Assembly (NCBI GenBank): GCA_016859345.1
Contig: CM029134.1
Location: forward strand, 16,543,560-16,607,559
Length of the DNA stretch: 64,000 bases
Direction of reading: 5' to 3'
DNA from: Istiophorus platypterus
Lineage: Eukaryota > Chordata > Actinopteri > Istiophoriformes > Istiophoridae
Part shown: positions 23,101 through 35,564 of the stretch, one piece after another
How the letters are laid out: the number at the start of each line of letters is the position of its first letter
How positions within the stretch are numbered: the first letter of the stretch is position 1
Translations under genes and position numbers: made by a program
Notes under the pieces: model-generated
What the model was told of the DNA's origin: nothing
The model's input: only the letters and a program-made list of their open reading frames with translations
Databases searched by the model: none

Positions 23101-25109
23101 GGGTTCCCTCCGAACTGCATGAAGTTAGACAGAAAACTTTTATTGCATCTTGATTTATGTATGCTCAGCAAGAGGTAGTCTAAGCAGAGTTTGCATAGAA
23201 ATATAATAACACGTAATTCTAACCTTTCTACTTTAAAAGAGTCAATCGTCATTCTAACTGACATGAGTTTAGTAATACAATGGTACTTACTATGATATCA
23301 CATTTGACTTTGAATATAATTAATGTCAGATTATAAGAATGGTCAACTTGAAAAATCACTTGATTTCTACTGTACAGCTGGAAAAAGCCGGGCCAACTTG
23401 ATGGAGCATCCAAACATATTTTATTGAGGCTACTGTATAGTCACCGTATTGAAGTACTCCACTCCATTGGCTGTGAAAGCTCCAGCTATCTCTGCAGTTG
23501 TTGCCACACATGCCAAGGGATGCCCATTGCCCATCGGTTTGCCCAGGGTCACTATGTCAGGACAGAAACCCTCTCCCTGCAGCTGGAAAGCCCAGAAATG
23601 ACTCCCCACGCGCCCAAAACCTGTCTGCACCTCATCTGCCACAAACACTCCCCCAGCAGAGCGCACATATCTGTAGGGCATTTGAGGGAGACGCATCATT
23701 TTACTTTTACTATATATATGACTGAGCAAAAACAGAACCTGAAATAGAGTCTCTACTCACTCTGCAACTTTAGCTGAGTATCCTTGGGGCAAGATGATTT
23801 GTCCTCCAACACTTGGCAATGATTCAGCAAAGAAGGCACAGATCTATGGTAATAAAGTTAGTAAATAAGTGGTGTAAGTGTTAAGTATTGCTCAGGTTTA
23901 TGAAAGCATTATTCTCAGTGGCTCTGCACAATGGTAAGTGTCTTGCATGTGACTGATTTTACTCAGGCTGCATGGAATTGTGTTTAAGTGTACCTTACGG
24001 CCTTTCTTGTGCACCTCCTCTATCAGGTCTTTCACTGCATCAGCGTATGCTTGGCCTGGGTAGGGATGATCCTCTCTGTATATGCCTCTGTAGGTGTCTG
24101 GTAAGGGAGCCTAAGTGGGTGTCACATGTTCTTTTAGATAGGCAGGAGTCCACTGTTGGTCAGCAGCTTTTGTAATGATATTCATATAAATTTACACACC
24201 ACATGAACCCATTCTTTCTGTCCTGCCAGTTTCCGGAACTTGTAAGGACTAATGTCGATGAGGGACATTAGATGCCCATGGTATGCACTAGTATGAAAGA
24301 AGAGTTAATTGTAATTGGTAAGGATGTGCGTTGTCAGAGGGATGAATGTGTGGCATTAGAGCACAACACTTACTGGTCAAGCACAATGACATCCTCATGT
24401 CGGGTGTACTGCTGTGCCAGGCGTAGGGCCAGATCATTGGCCTCCGAACTGTCAGAAGAACAGATGTAAAACCCCTGGAATGGTACTCCATGGGCACTGT
24501 TCTATGGGGGCTGTTCTATGAGGACATTACTTACCCAGAGTTAACAAAGTAGAAGACGCAGAGCTTCTCAGGCAGGGTGGCAGCCAGGCGGTCTGCATAC
24601 AGGACTATGTTGTCGTGCAGGAATCGTGAATTCGTGTTGAGGAGGTCCATCTGCGCTGCTGCAGCCTTTGTAATGCTGGGGTGACAATGGCCCACTGCAG
24701 CAGGAAAACATACGGTGTGTTTGCAAGTGGGAGATTAGAGTGTAATAAACTCGGTTGATAAAAAGTAATGAGTATGGACTATGTACTGGACGATAAATGT
24801 TTTACCGTGGTGGACGTTACTGATGCAGTCCAGATAGCGCTTGCCATTTTCATCGAACAGGTACTGTCCTCTTGCTCTAACTATTTTCACAGGGTCGTCT
24901 GAATAAAAGAGTCTACATGACTGCCTGCAATCGAAGTTATTTTAAGTGTCAGTATCCTCTGAGCCCACAGTGCGAGACAGCATAGTCTGCACAAGAAGCA
25001 AAGCGCAACAAAAAGTCAGAAAATCCTAGTCAGGGTTCATTTTAACGTACCCGATTAATCTCTTCCTCATTGCGAGAGTTTCTTCTTTCCTGAGTTTTTG
25101 AAGATCCAT
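20103..25109 (-). CDS. phykpl: 5-phosphohydroxy-L-lysine phospho-lyase (PLP enzyme)
   Basis: Twelve exons on the minus strand (plus coordinates): 25051-25109, 24806-24924, 24535-24694, 24374-24448, 24200-24287, 23994-24110, 23761-23843, 23445-23670, 22960-23114, 20564-20653, 20292-20425, 20103-20146. They join in frame to 1350 nt, 449 aa (human 450). It is a class-III aminotransferase-fold protein: FVNSGSEANDLALRLA cofactor loop, DHAYHGH, VADEVQTGFGRVG with the PLP-ring aspartate, and catalytic Lys278 in TLGKPMGNGHP, the same number as in human. It breaks 5-phosphohydroxylysine into 2-aminoadipate semialdehyde, ammonia and phosphate, in collagen hydroxylysine breakdown, and is probably mitochondrial. 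In the exon ending at 23994 the donor is AAG/GTACAC; an upstream-looking GTAAG would break frame. The paralogue etnppl is less likely because of the N-terminus and the hnrnpab neighbour. Formerly called agxt2l2. Confidence 0.95.
20745..22022 (+). mobile_element. Degenerate Tc1/mariner transposon copy in a phykpl intron
   Basis: It lies in the intron between 20653 and 22960, antisense to phykpl. Recognisable in order: CCCTCATCAATCTAC and ACATAAGTATTC in the left part, GTGGAGTCCACCTGTGGTAA, GCCAGACAGAAGCC, then transposase text QQGNDPKHKAKT and EWPSQSPDLNPVEQLWRNLK (about 21510-21650), and GGGTCTGAATACTTATGTCA with a terminal GGGTCTGTATACTTTCTGAA. This closely follows the Tc1 type abundant in salmonids and other fish. 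The copy is shortened by internal deletions, has in-frame stops, and the second catalytic Asp of the DD34E triad is Gly (QGNDPKH for QDNDPKH). It cannot encode an active enzyme. Ends are approximate and the left inverted repeat is not clear. Confidence 0.85.
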
Positions 25110-25718
25110 GACCTCTTTGGTTTCTGCTTTAAACGCGGACTAGAAGGATGCTGAGGGAGGTGAACAGGAGTTAGCGGGTCTTCTGTCTACACCTGGTTAA
25201 AACAGGTCAAGAGGAGAGGAAACCGATTCACGCACCGGTTTACGGAATTGTTTTCGCTGTCTCGTCCCGGCGTCTACCACGCATGCGCCGACGGTAGCGT
25301 CGATTTCACTCAGTTAGCTTATGCTTCCTGCTTTTTTTTTTTTCCCCCGTAGCAGACACAGGTGAGCTGTCTAAAATACACAAGTGTCAGAAAAAATTAC
25401 ATAAATGTGGAAAATAACTGACTTTACGTGTCGCTCGGACACTGTTCGATCAATTTTGAGTCGATGCTGTCACTTTATTTAGAAGGGTCTAACGGAGGGG
25501 GCCGTTAATGAGACAGAGACATGGAAGATAACATACACGGCCGTTCCCAAACGTTTTGTTTGTTAGAAACGTGACTAAATCTCATATTTAAAACGTGCTC
25601 GCGTTATAAGTATTGCGTGCTTTTCCCCCGATTACGAGTTTTGAGGCAGTGTAGTAAAAAAAAAAAAAAAAAAAGAAAAAAGAAAAAACACACCTTCGTG
25701 TTGGTATCGTCCAAAGGC
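25110..25718. other. Divergent promoter interval between phykpl and fam53c
   Basis: Both genes point away from this stretch of about 0.6 kb. It carries the NRF1-like site, CpG-containing patches and an A-rich tract at about 25655-25690. No coding sequence was seen. Confidence 0.5.
25279..25290. promoter_or_regulatory. NRF1-like site in the phykpl promoter
   Basis: CACGCATGCGCC nearly matches the NRF1 palindrome YGCGCAYGCGCR, about 170 nt upstream of the phykpl ATG. NRF1 drives many mitochondrial genes. A single motif match, so support is modest. Confidence 0.4.
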
Positions 25719-25795
25719 TATAAATACCCCGCTAGCATGAGATCTGTCCGGTGCGCTCTGTGCAGCTTCGGTTGCTAAGGAACCATTGAAGGCAG
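25719..25795 (+). promoter_or_regulatory. fam53c: TATA box and probable non-coding first exon of fam53c
   Basis: TATAAATA at 25719-25726 is followed about 70 nt later by a strong donor, GGCAG/GTAATG, at 25795/25796. A first exon of about 45 nt starting near 25750 fits. The next probable exon begins at an acceptor ending at 27969 (CCCTATAG), upstream of the ATG, leaving a 5' UTR intron of about 2.2 kb. Inferred from sites only. Confidence 0.45.
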
Positions 25796-28132
25796 GTAAT
25801 GCATCAGGACAGCTGTAGCATGCTAACGTGCAGACAGGCTGCCTAATCGAGCTAATGTTACAACTAGTTTAGATGTGCACTGTCGACCCAGCCTATACAT
25901 TTATCGTCGTCCCTTTTCATATTCAAGTTTTAGGGACTTGTGGCTACGGCTGCGTACAATGACAAGCTGTTACCCGGTGGCAACCACGCTGAATATAAGC
26001 AAACAAATGCTAGTATCGTTAGTCAGAGCACTTGTTTCCTATCAGCTAGCTAACAGAGCCGGCTAATAACTTGGTGCTACGCGGGCTGCATCGTGTCGCC
26101 GAGCTAGCTTACTATATACTTTGCCCACCAGCTGAAGTCGCTATCCGATTTAGCCAGTAAATCGAGCCCTCGTGTTAATAAGTCCTACATGGCCAATGAC
26201 AAACAGTTGTCCTACAGCTAACGTAGGATATAACATTAAAGATTTTTAATTTCGAACATAACCGTGGTGGGTTTTTTTTTCTTGTTTTGTTTTCGGATGA
26301 GGGCAAGCTGCACAATAGTGACTTAAACTTATTTGTTGGTTTGCACGTTAGCAAAGACGGAAAATATTAAGTCAGAACTACATAACTAACCTTACTAGCA
26401 GCCTAAATCAGTTGTGCTAGCAATGTCTCGCTCGTCATTTAAGAATATATCATTCATTTTTAGCGAAGTCAACATTAAAGTTCTTAGGTCAGCTTGAAAA
26501 GTGATAAAGTTGTAAATCAGCTGGTGGTTGACAACAGTGTTCTTGGTGGTTTCTGAGCAAACGGTGTCATTCTGTGAGGTTCAGGACTCCTTTTACTATA
26601 GGCTGTTTCCACATTATAAGGTTCAGCCTGTGCCCCTGTGCCGGTTAAGTAGCTTGTCCTCTGGCATGTGGAACTAGGCTAACGGTGTAGCACCATGTTC
26701 GCCACAAGGAGGAAGGCCCCGAAAGCGAAATCTGACTGCCAACAGCCAAGTGCTGAAACAAAGTCTCCTCAGTAAGCAGGACTCTGAACATCAAGAGTTT
26801 TAATTCAGATTAAGACGCATAATTTGAAATTCATGCAGTTTGTACATAACTGGTTTGATGTGGGCATCAAATGTACACTATGTTTTGTTTTTTTGTTTTT
26901 TTTTTTTGTTGTTGGGTTTTTCTTTTGGTGCTCCGCATTTCTAATGAGCAGTGAAAAGGTTAAAAAGCAGTGTTTCATTTTGATACAGTGGATAGACGGA
27001 ACATGTTATCTTTGTTTTACTTTCAAGTTGAGATGTACATTTTTAAACTTTGAAAATATTTGTCGGGATTCCTTACATGGCTCACAGCAGCTTAATCTTC
27101 AAAGATGTGGATTTAGTAACCATTAGATCTTAAAACCTAACTCAGTGCTATTTGCAGACGATGAAAAAGTCTGAGGAATCTGTGTTGATGGAAAGGACAC
27201 ACATGCTGTCTTGTCGTCCTCTCCTCTCTGGGCACATCACACCATTTTGGCTTTGCCTTGGTAACATAAGCCCTTGCGACCTGGTCACTATTCTTTTGTC
27301 CCCCTTGCAGAGATACCATGGCATGCTTCCAACCCCTATCCCCATTCATTTTTCACACACTTCCCCCATCCTCCTTTTTTTGTATCTCCCTCCCCCTTCC
27401 ATTCTCTTGAAAGCTCACAACTCTTGTCATTTTTGCTTATTGGACCTAACTGACTTTGATTGCCATGGTATATTCCCAAAGGTTTTCGCTTTGGTTGTAC
27501 TGTGCATGAAATTACACTGGTTCATGTTTGAAGTCCCAAAAAGAAGTGGCCATGTTCACTGGCCATGTTCACTGTGCACGATGGAATGTGAAGTGTTTCT
27601 TTGTTCTGGGTCTCCTCACATCCATGTGTGTTCTCTCTGCCTTCCGTGAACATGAACTTCTGCCTCTGTCTTTCATGTGAATGAAGCTGTGTGTAAATCT
27701 GAGCCTTGGTCTCTGACAGAAGATCTATTTTTTTTTTTTTTCCCCCAGCATATCTGTTCTTCCTGTGGGCGTTTCCACATAAATTATGTCATGTTACAGG
27801 GAAGTTCCCATTAGCAGCTTTTAAACTTCTATCCAAGACCCGATGGATCTGTCTGGCATATTTATAAGCTTCTATTCAGTGAAGTGCTTTTTCTGCAATG
27901 TGCATGTGACCAGTTTCAGTTAATCACTGACATTTTTTCATACAGCTCCCTTCTCATCTGTCCCTATAGGTGGCATAAAGATGATGGTGGCATAGTGAGC
28001 AAGCGGGTCAGTCTGGCTGGTTGAGGTGTGGAGGGGACACCACAAACCACGCCAGGATTCTGACTAATAAAATTTCCACCGCCCTCAGTAAATCTCCTCA
28101 TCCATGTCTATCCCTGGATTGTAGCTACAATT

Positions 28133-29563
28133 ATGGTGACGCTTATCACAGAGCAGCTCCGTAAGCAGAGTCTGGAAGAGCCTTACCACAAGGCTTTCTC
28201 ATTCAGTGTGAATGTGGTGAGTTGGATACAAAACAAAATGTGCCTCTTTTAAAATGCTCATTTTTCCCTTTTATCTGAGTTTACTTTGTTTCTGTTTTAG
28301 TCATTGCCTGCAGTGGGCTCCAGTCCCACTGTCTCGTGGAGTGCTTGTAGATCAAGACAAGGCAAGTTAATTGAATTAAGTGCAGCATATCTAACCTATT
28401 GGTGTGGAAATCTCTCATATCTCTCTTTTGGCATTTTCAGACACTAACTCAGCTACAGCTACACAACCATCATCTAAAGCAAACCTTCTGGATGATTCCT
28501 GTGAACTTGAATCCCTATGGCCTCCCTCCCACTCTGGTGAACGTCTCCAGAGAACAGAGGTTTCCTTCACAGATGAGGCTTTCCAAAGCTCACCTCCGCC
28601 ACCACCTCCAAAACGCCACTGTCGGTCCCTTTCTGTTCCAGAGGACCTGTCCCGTTGCCGCTCCACCTGGCATCCTAGTGCATCTAAGGTTTGGACCCCA
28701 GTCAAACGTGGCTGCCAAAGTGGAGGAGCATCTAGTTCAGGCTCTGGAGCCAGCTCTTTTCCAATTTGTGGTCCCAGTTCCTCTTTCACCTCTTCCTCCC
28801 TACACTCATCTTCTAGCCCCACCTTCTTTAGCTTAGCACTGTCCTCTGACTCCCCACTACCATGGAGCTTCCCATGGGACCCCTGTGACACACTGAAGGG
28901 AGCCTGCTCTGCCTCCTTTGCTACTCCTTCTTCCTGCTCCTCTTCACCAGCCCCCCTGATTTCTCACTCAGTGCTGCAGCGCCGCTTCTCCCTCTCTCCT
29001 GTGCACATTCAGGACACCTCTGTTGTGCTCCTGCCCCCCCAGCCCTCCCCTGCTTCTGCTATGACATATGGCTGTTCTAGCATGGAACATCCAGCCCTGT
29101 CCCCATCTCCCACTTCCGCCTGCAGCACACCATCCTCCTCTAGGCGCGACCTGCATCCAGTACTGCCGCGATGCCACTCACAGCCCTGTGATATGCGCAA
29201 ACCTCGCTTGAAGAGACGCCATGACCCAGATGTTCTCCCCTACCCCAGGCCAGGCCTAGACTTCAGCAAGATGACACAGGTGAGCAAGAGTGCAATAGGC
29301 TATCCCAGTAGCTAGTTGTTATCAGTCTCCTTATTTTGGTGCATATATTGAGATACATAGTTGCTGGTATCGGTTAGTAATTGGCAAGACTGGGTGTGCT
29401 TTTTTTTTTTTTTTTTTTTTTTCTTTTTCTCCTACCCTCTCTCTGTCTGTCGAGAACTTGGAGGGCAATAGTAGGCCTCTGGCAGCAACCCCCCCATGGT
29501 TCAGCACAGTTAAACTTGGCCCCCTTGCCATCGGCTCTCCTCATTTGAGACTGGTTGACTGGT

Positions 29564-29622
<59 letters not shown>

Positions 29623-30300
29623 ATAAGAAGGCCCCCCCCCCCCCGCAGCCTTTATGAAGAAATTAAGCCGATTAAGACTTAGTTTGTTCCAATATGTCAA
29701 TATGATAAACAAACCAGTACACACTCAAAGTTAGGCAGCAACACGGATATCTTTTGTGTGCCAGGTCAGATGTCAGTCAAGCCCATTAAAACTTTATCTC
29801 TTGGTCAGTACTTAACCATAAGGACCAGGCACTGGCATCCATGCAGACCTGGAATTGCCATTAATGTCATTATTAAACCCCTTTTTTGCATGGATCAGGA
29901 TCTGTATAAAAGCTGATGATTCATCTGTATTAATGAACACTGTGAATGAGACTGAGGCCCATTTATTGAGGTGTTTGCCACATGCTTGAAATTATAGAAC
30001 TGTCTCATGATACCCATGGCTCTTCTTTCCCCTGTATAGATTGGAAATTGTGAGAACCTAGTGTGTGGTACAGATGGCTGCATAGTTCCGGTGTCTTCCC
30101 AGGCAGATCAGCACTCAGCCTTCTCCCCTGCCGAATTCCTGGGACGAGCCAGCATTGGGCCACTAAGTGAAAGTGAAGAGGAAGAGGAGGAGGAGGAGGA
30201 AGAAGATGAAAGAAAAAGGACTATAACAGATGGAGGACAAAAGATTGTTTTTGAAAGAGACTGCACAGAACTGGACTTGAACCTTATAGAGGACAACTGA
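28133..30300 (+). CDS. fam53c: FAM53C, nuclear regulatory protein of the FAM53/Simplet family
   Basis: Coding exons: 28133-28216, 28301-28361, 28441-29279, 30040-30300. They join to 1245 nt, 414 aa (human about 392). Family marks: MVTLITEQLRKQSLEE at the start, SPPPPPPPKRHCRSLSVPED followed by TWHPSASKVWTPVKR, RRFSLSP, CHSQPCDM, a basic KRRHD stretch that may act as a nuclear localisation signal, LDFSKMTQ, an acidic run ESEEEEEEEE, and the terminal LDLNLIEDN. The SLSVP form, the acidic run and the end LDLNLIE point to FAM53C rather than FAM53A or B. The protein is largely disordered and serine-rich; family members bind 14-3-3 proteins and act on nuclear localisation of partners such as beta-catenin. 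The second intron uses a GC donor (AAG/GCAAGT at 28361/28362), the only choice that keeps frame. Confidence 0.93.
29568..29644. repeat. (GT)n microsatellite with adjacent C-run
   Basis: GT repeats fill 29568-29620, followed by AGATAAGAAGG and a 13-base C-run (29632-29644). A T-run of about 23 bases lies at 29400-29422. All are in the last fam53c intron. Confidence 0.95.
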
Positions 30301-31603
30301 CCACTTGTTGGTGCTCCCAGTGTGATTACTGCATACATAACCATGTTAAGCACACGAGTAGGCTTTGTGCACTCTTCTGGCAGATTCCTTGGGAACCTGC
30401 TGCCTTTCTAAGGCAGCCAGAGTTTGTAATCAAAAACCAAGCAATTAGGGTTATCCAATATCAAATTACAATGTTATGATTATATCACTTGAGCTAATTC
30501 ATTGTTAACATCTCACAAAAATGTCAGTGCCTGCCTATCCAGCACTCCATAGGGAAATGTGCATGAGCAAATAAGTGAGTTTTCATGCACACAGACTTTT
30601 GGCTTATATGCCAGATTGATACAAGTCTTAATTAGTGCTGGCCATTGGTATGCATCTCGATATCCTTACATATCATTATCAAAGAACACTATATACTGCA
30701 GTAAACAGAATATTCTTAATATTTCCTCATAATTGATTTTGAAAACACACTAAAGGGATAGAGGTGAGCATTCCTCAGCGCCCCACCAGATAATGGTGCG
30801 TAGACAGTCTACTTTAGTGTTTGGGTCTTTGAATTTGGATGCGTGTGTGCGTGCACGTGCACGTGCGTGTTTGTGTTTGCGCTGGCAGAGTTTAACAAAA
30901 CTATGCCATGTGTTGGTAAAAGTAATATGCAAGTAGCCCAAACAAAATAATACTATTCATATGTAAATGCTCTCCTGTAGGTTGAACAGGATACATTCCA
31001 AGAGTTTGCTACACTTCCTTAAATCCCTCACACAGACCCCAAAAAAACAAAACAAAAAAAAAAATCTTACTGCTGTTTTTAATTGATTTGGCTTTTCCTT
31101 TTGAAGCAACTCTACATTATCAAAGGGAAACTTTTCTTGCGATAGAAGATCGGATAGGTCCCCGTTTTGTTCATATATTCCTTACATTTTGGAGTTTTCT
31201 CAATTGCTTGGATATTAACGCACCTTGTCAGCAGTCATACTGATGGTACTGTAAACTGATCATGCCTTAAGCTTCAAATACAGAGTTCTTGGTGCTCTGG
31301 TCTTCTTTTCACAGCCAGACATTTTTGCAAACTCCATTTGCGCTGATTCAGATATTTTTGAACAGGTGGCACATGCACTATTATAGTCAGTTGAATAACT
31401 GACTCGATGCTGCAGCTGGACTTCATAGGGCACAATGAAATGTACTGTACAGTGGTTAGAGTGGGTACACATGTCGAGCCAATTCTATGAGTGTATGTGA
31501 CAAAGGTGGTAGTGATGCAAATGATTTGGTGGCCTTTCAGCAATGATTTTTCATGTGTTTTCAGATGGAAATATTCCTGTTGCACAATTTATGTACAAAT
31601 AAA
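30301..31603 (+). other. fam53c: fam53c 3' UTR
   Basis: About 1.3 kb of non-coding sequence ending in AATAAA at 31598-31603. It contains a short alternating purine-pyrimidine tract (GTGCACGTGCACGTGCGTG) near 30850. Confidence 0.6.
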
Positions 31604-31739
31604 ATTTAATAGAGAATGGTATTTTTTTTTCTCCCCTCCCCATAAAAAAGTGCCTTGTCTTCCATTTGAAAGAATAATTTCTCCTGCTTGGAGTCAACTA
31701 TAAGAGCAAGTTGGGGGCAGTAGATTATTAAATTATTGT

Positions 31740-34057
31740 GTGACCTCTAGCGGCTGATTTCAGAATAATACTGCTGTCGCTTGGAAATGTGCATTTTGTC
31801 CATGCCGACTTTCAACATTTACGCATAGACGGCAAGAGTTTCTATTTGAGTTAAGAAGAAGGAAAATAAAAATAAAGCCACTTCTGTCAACCCGAATTAC
31901 ATCTGTAACAGCAAAAGACGAATGGGAGGTTGGATCTTCGAAACAGGAGACCGGGAATAAAAAAGTAAACGAGAAAAAGTTCTCTGATTTAAAAAAAAAA
32001 AAACAAAAAACAAAAACCAAAAAGTTTTGACTCGGGCTCGTACGGGCCGGGGAGCGTCGGGCGTTCGGCGCCGGCCGAGGGAGCCGATCCGCCGCGGAAG
32101 GTGAGGGCGCTCCATCCATGCCAACGATGCTTTTTCACCGACCATCTGACACCCCCCGCCCCCACCGCCACCGACGGGGCCACTTCCTCTTTTGTCTAAT
32201 TTCATGGCGATCGGGAGAGAGGGAACACCACCGACGCACGCACACCGCCTCAGCACTCCTCGGAGAGTTTGATCGGGGTAAATAACTGACGATTTCTTTT
32301 TCGCGAGGTCCGCTAGCCGGGTTTCAGAGCGGTCCCGCTCGAGTTCAGTCATGTGGCCGGTTCAAACCTTTCCCCGTAGAATTGGTCCATTTTTCTATTT
32401 CAGCCCCGTGGATCAGATATTTCACATTGTAGCGCCACACGCTGATAACGAATCGGACGAAACGGGCTCCCCCCTCCGCCCGCATCTCTCCCGCACAGGC
32501 GGCGGCGGCGGCGGCACGCTAGTAACGGCTCCGGCTAGCTGAAGCGTTAGCGGCGCCGCAAAACGCCTCTGGTATAGTCACGGCTGCGAGGGGTGTTTTG
32601 TTTTTGACACGCTTTCGCAAAGCGGCGGTAGATAACCGGCACGGAGGAGGGTTGGGGATAACTCGCGGTTTCATTAAAACAATCGGCTGCCCGAAGTCCT
32701 CAAATGTTTGTGTTTGGGTCAGCTAGCCAACGTCGGCTGGCTAGCTGCGATGCTATGCGTTCAGTTAGCGTTAGCCCGGATCGCGATTCATAAGTTTGTT
32801 ATCCGAACTATCTCGGGACGCACGGTCCGGACCGGGTGGGTTTCCCCACACGGCGCGAACTAAACGGCTGCGGTGTGTACGTTTGGCAGAAAAATGTCAA
32901 CCTTTCAATGAGAAAAGCCCCGGTTATTCTCGTTAGCTGAGGCGAGGGTTAGCTAGCACCCCGGGCTAGTTAGTTAACGGTAACTTGGCTGCTAACGAGG
33001 GGCTCCGATGTTTCCATCGTGAAGTCATAGTTAAAGTCAGACACTCGTACGACCGACGTTAGCTGTTTCTGCGATTGTTGGTCTTTTTCGCCGGCCGAAG
33101 TGAAGCTGACCGCCGGTTTTTACACCCGTTTATCAACGACCCTGACAGGTTAAGCAGAATAAAACGGTAAACTCCTTAAGAGTGAAGTGTTCCAGTAACA
33201 GGCCGGTTTTGTTTTTTTTTTTTTAAATAAGTTTTGAGCACAAGTTACTTTTATCAAAACAGGTCAGTCACCGGGGGATGCAGATTGCTGCATGTTGCAT
33301 TGACGCTTGTTTATTAAATCTTTGCCAGTATTCGTAACATGGAGAAACCACCTGCGGTGATACTAACTGAATGTCATTCTCATATCTAAAGCCATTATAC
33401 CTTTTCTTTGTTTACAGTGTAAACTAAGTTGAAAACGTGACTGGCACAACGAACATTGCTCTCCAGGTGAGTGTCTGTCTGCACCTTGTAACCCACTATC
33501 ACCAGTTTGTCTGGGCTTAATTTGATTAACTTAGTTTTTCTCCGGTGGTGACTGAATAGTCACTGTTAAGCCGGAATTTTCAAATTCTTTGTCATCATAT
33601 TCTTTTTTGTTGTTGTTTATTTAGCTATTTATTTAACTGGGAAAAAGGCTCATTGACCAGGAAAGGTCTCACTAAGATGATCTCTTTTGCAGGAAGGTCC
33701 TGGCCACGACAGGCAGCATCCGTGTTTTCATTTTTAAATATGAATATACTACATTTTCATGCCAAGTGAGCTGCAGAGACCAGCTGGCAGAATAAAAGAT
33801 ATTGGCCACTGCGAAATTTGAACACAAAAAATTGAATATTGTGGCCCTATTTACATATTTTCTTCTCTGCAGTTCACTATTATCCAGACATGATGCCATC
33901 CAGGTGGTTGCATAAGGCTATATAAACAATTAATTAAATTCTTTATTCTTTACTGACTTTTGCCATTTGTTTGCAGGTGAATCTAAGTGGACATCACATT
34001 AGAGGCTCCATAGCACTTGGATCTGTTCTTCTGTCCCAGGTTCAGACTGCTTGGTCT
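31740..34057 (+). other. ctbp1: CpG-rich promoter and 5' UTR region of the CtBP gene
   Basis: GC content and CpG rise sharply from about 32030 to 33120, typical of a CpG-island promoter. A likely first donor is GATCGGG/GTAAAT near 32277. A non-coding exon at 33418-33466 has a good acceptor (TTTGTTTACAG) and donor (CTCCAG/GTGAGT). It contains an in-frame TAA, so translation must begin downstream. The first exon end is not certain. Confidence 0.5.
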
Positions 34058-35501
34058 ATGGCGCTGATGGACAAACACAAACAGGTCAAGCGGCAGAGAC
34101 TTGACCGCATTTGTGAGGGTGAGTTTTCAGAAATACTCCTACACAGTCTAAAGGTAAATTTGTATGATCTTATGTTAATTATTATATATTTTGTTAATTT
34201 GATCTGAAGTATTAAAACTTTATTCCATTATACCCAGTCCATCATACGCCTATAAGTCATACATTTAAGCCTTGTACGAATGAAAAATAATCTTTTATAC
34301 CTTATTACCTTATCGCATAGAATATGTGCTTTCTATTCTCCCTACATGTGAAAAACCACAGCACTTTTGGTTCAAGCGTGTAAATGTTAATTATGTAGGC
34401 AGACCGTAGATAAGGCAGATTTGATTTATTTAAACCAGAAAAATGATAAAACCTTGATCAAACTCTGTGCCTTCTGACACCAGATACTAAAAATGTTTAT
34501 TATGTTTGTAAACCTCTGCACTTTGATGGCTGCTTGTAATGTATTTCCCCAAAGCTCTAGGAATATTGTGGCTTTGGTGAAATGTTTCCCCGTTGTTATA
34601 GGGTAATGAAAATGTTGTTCATTAACACACTTTTCTGCAGTGGTCTTCACCTGAAGTTGTGACCCGAGTGGTTAAAATTCACACCCTGATTGTAATTCTT
34701 GCTTCCTCTCGGTGCGTTTAAGAGGAGGAGATTGCTTTCTTGTTTGTTTGTTTTTGTTTTTTGAGTTTAGTTGGCCTGCGGGGAATGTAAGAGTTGAGAG
34801 CTTTCATTGTCTGTCATACTAAAGATATCAAGTAACCGTTTTATTTTGCTACGAGCATACGCAGTCACAACCAGTACATTGCATATTTCTAGAAGAGACA
34901 ATATTTTGAGCTGGATGAAGAGTGGAGAGTAGACGATTGAGATGAGACATAATGGTGCACTAAAATGGAGGGAACAGTCTGGGAGCGTCTCAGGAGACGG
35001 GTGAGAGGGAGAGGACAAGGTGAAGGGTCGTGGGGCAGGGAAACGGGCCAGCTGTCTCTTTAAAAAACGACAACAACCCAAACCGCCCTGGGCCTTAGCC
35101 TCAGCTATGCTAATGAGGTTAGTGCTGGTTGGTTGGCCCTCAATGGTGCCGCATGTGATTGGAGGCTGGTCATGGGGGAGGGGCTGGGCGTAGATGACAG
35201 CTGGGATCCAGCCAGCCAAGAGCAGGCTGACAGAGAAAGAGAGGGAGAAAAAACGATAGGGGGAGAGCAAGGCAAGAGAGGGAGAGAGAGAGAGAGAGGA
35301 AGACAGGCTGACAGACTTCATAATGCAAGGTTAGGCCCGGTGCTCATGTCTTTTCTATTTTGGCATGTGTTTTTGAAATTTGTGAACTGGGGGGGGGGGG
35401 GTCCTGAGGATTGGGTGTGGCGTAGCTATGTGTGTGCAGTTTCCCTTTTATGTTCAGCGGGTAGTGGTGTTGTCGCAGCCGTTAAGAAGGAACTGAATAA
35501 C

Positions 35502-35564
<63 letters not shown>

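Noticed and set aside
23994..23999. Donor GTAAGG at 23998 in phykpl exon 6
   Set aside because: Using it breaks frame with the next exon; the donor GTACAC after AAG keeps frame and restores the conserved Gly-Arg-Lys.
25770..25785. GGTTGCTAAGGAACC at the fam53c start as an X-box
   Set aside because: One half-site is imperfect and FAM53C is not a known cilia gene, so it is weaker than the nme5 site.
28404..28440. ATG-initiated reading of the large fam53c exon from 28404
   Set aside because: Those bases are the pyrimidine tract and acceptor of the intron; the true N-terminus with the MVTLITEQL motif is at 28133.
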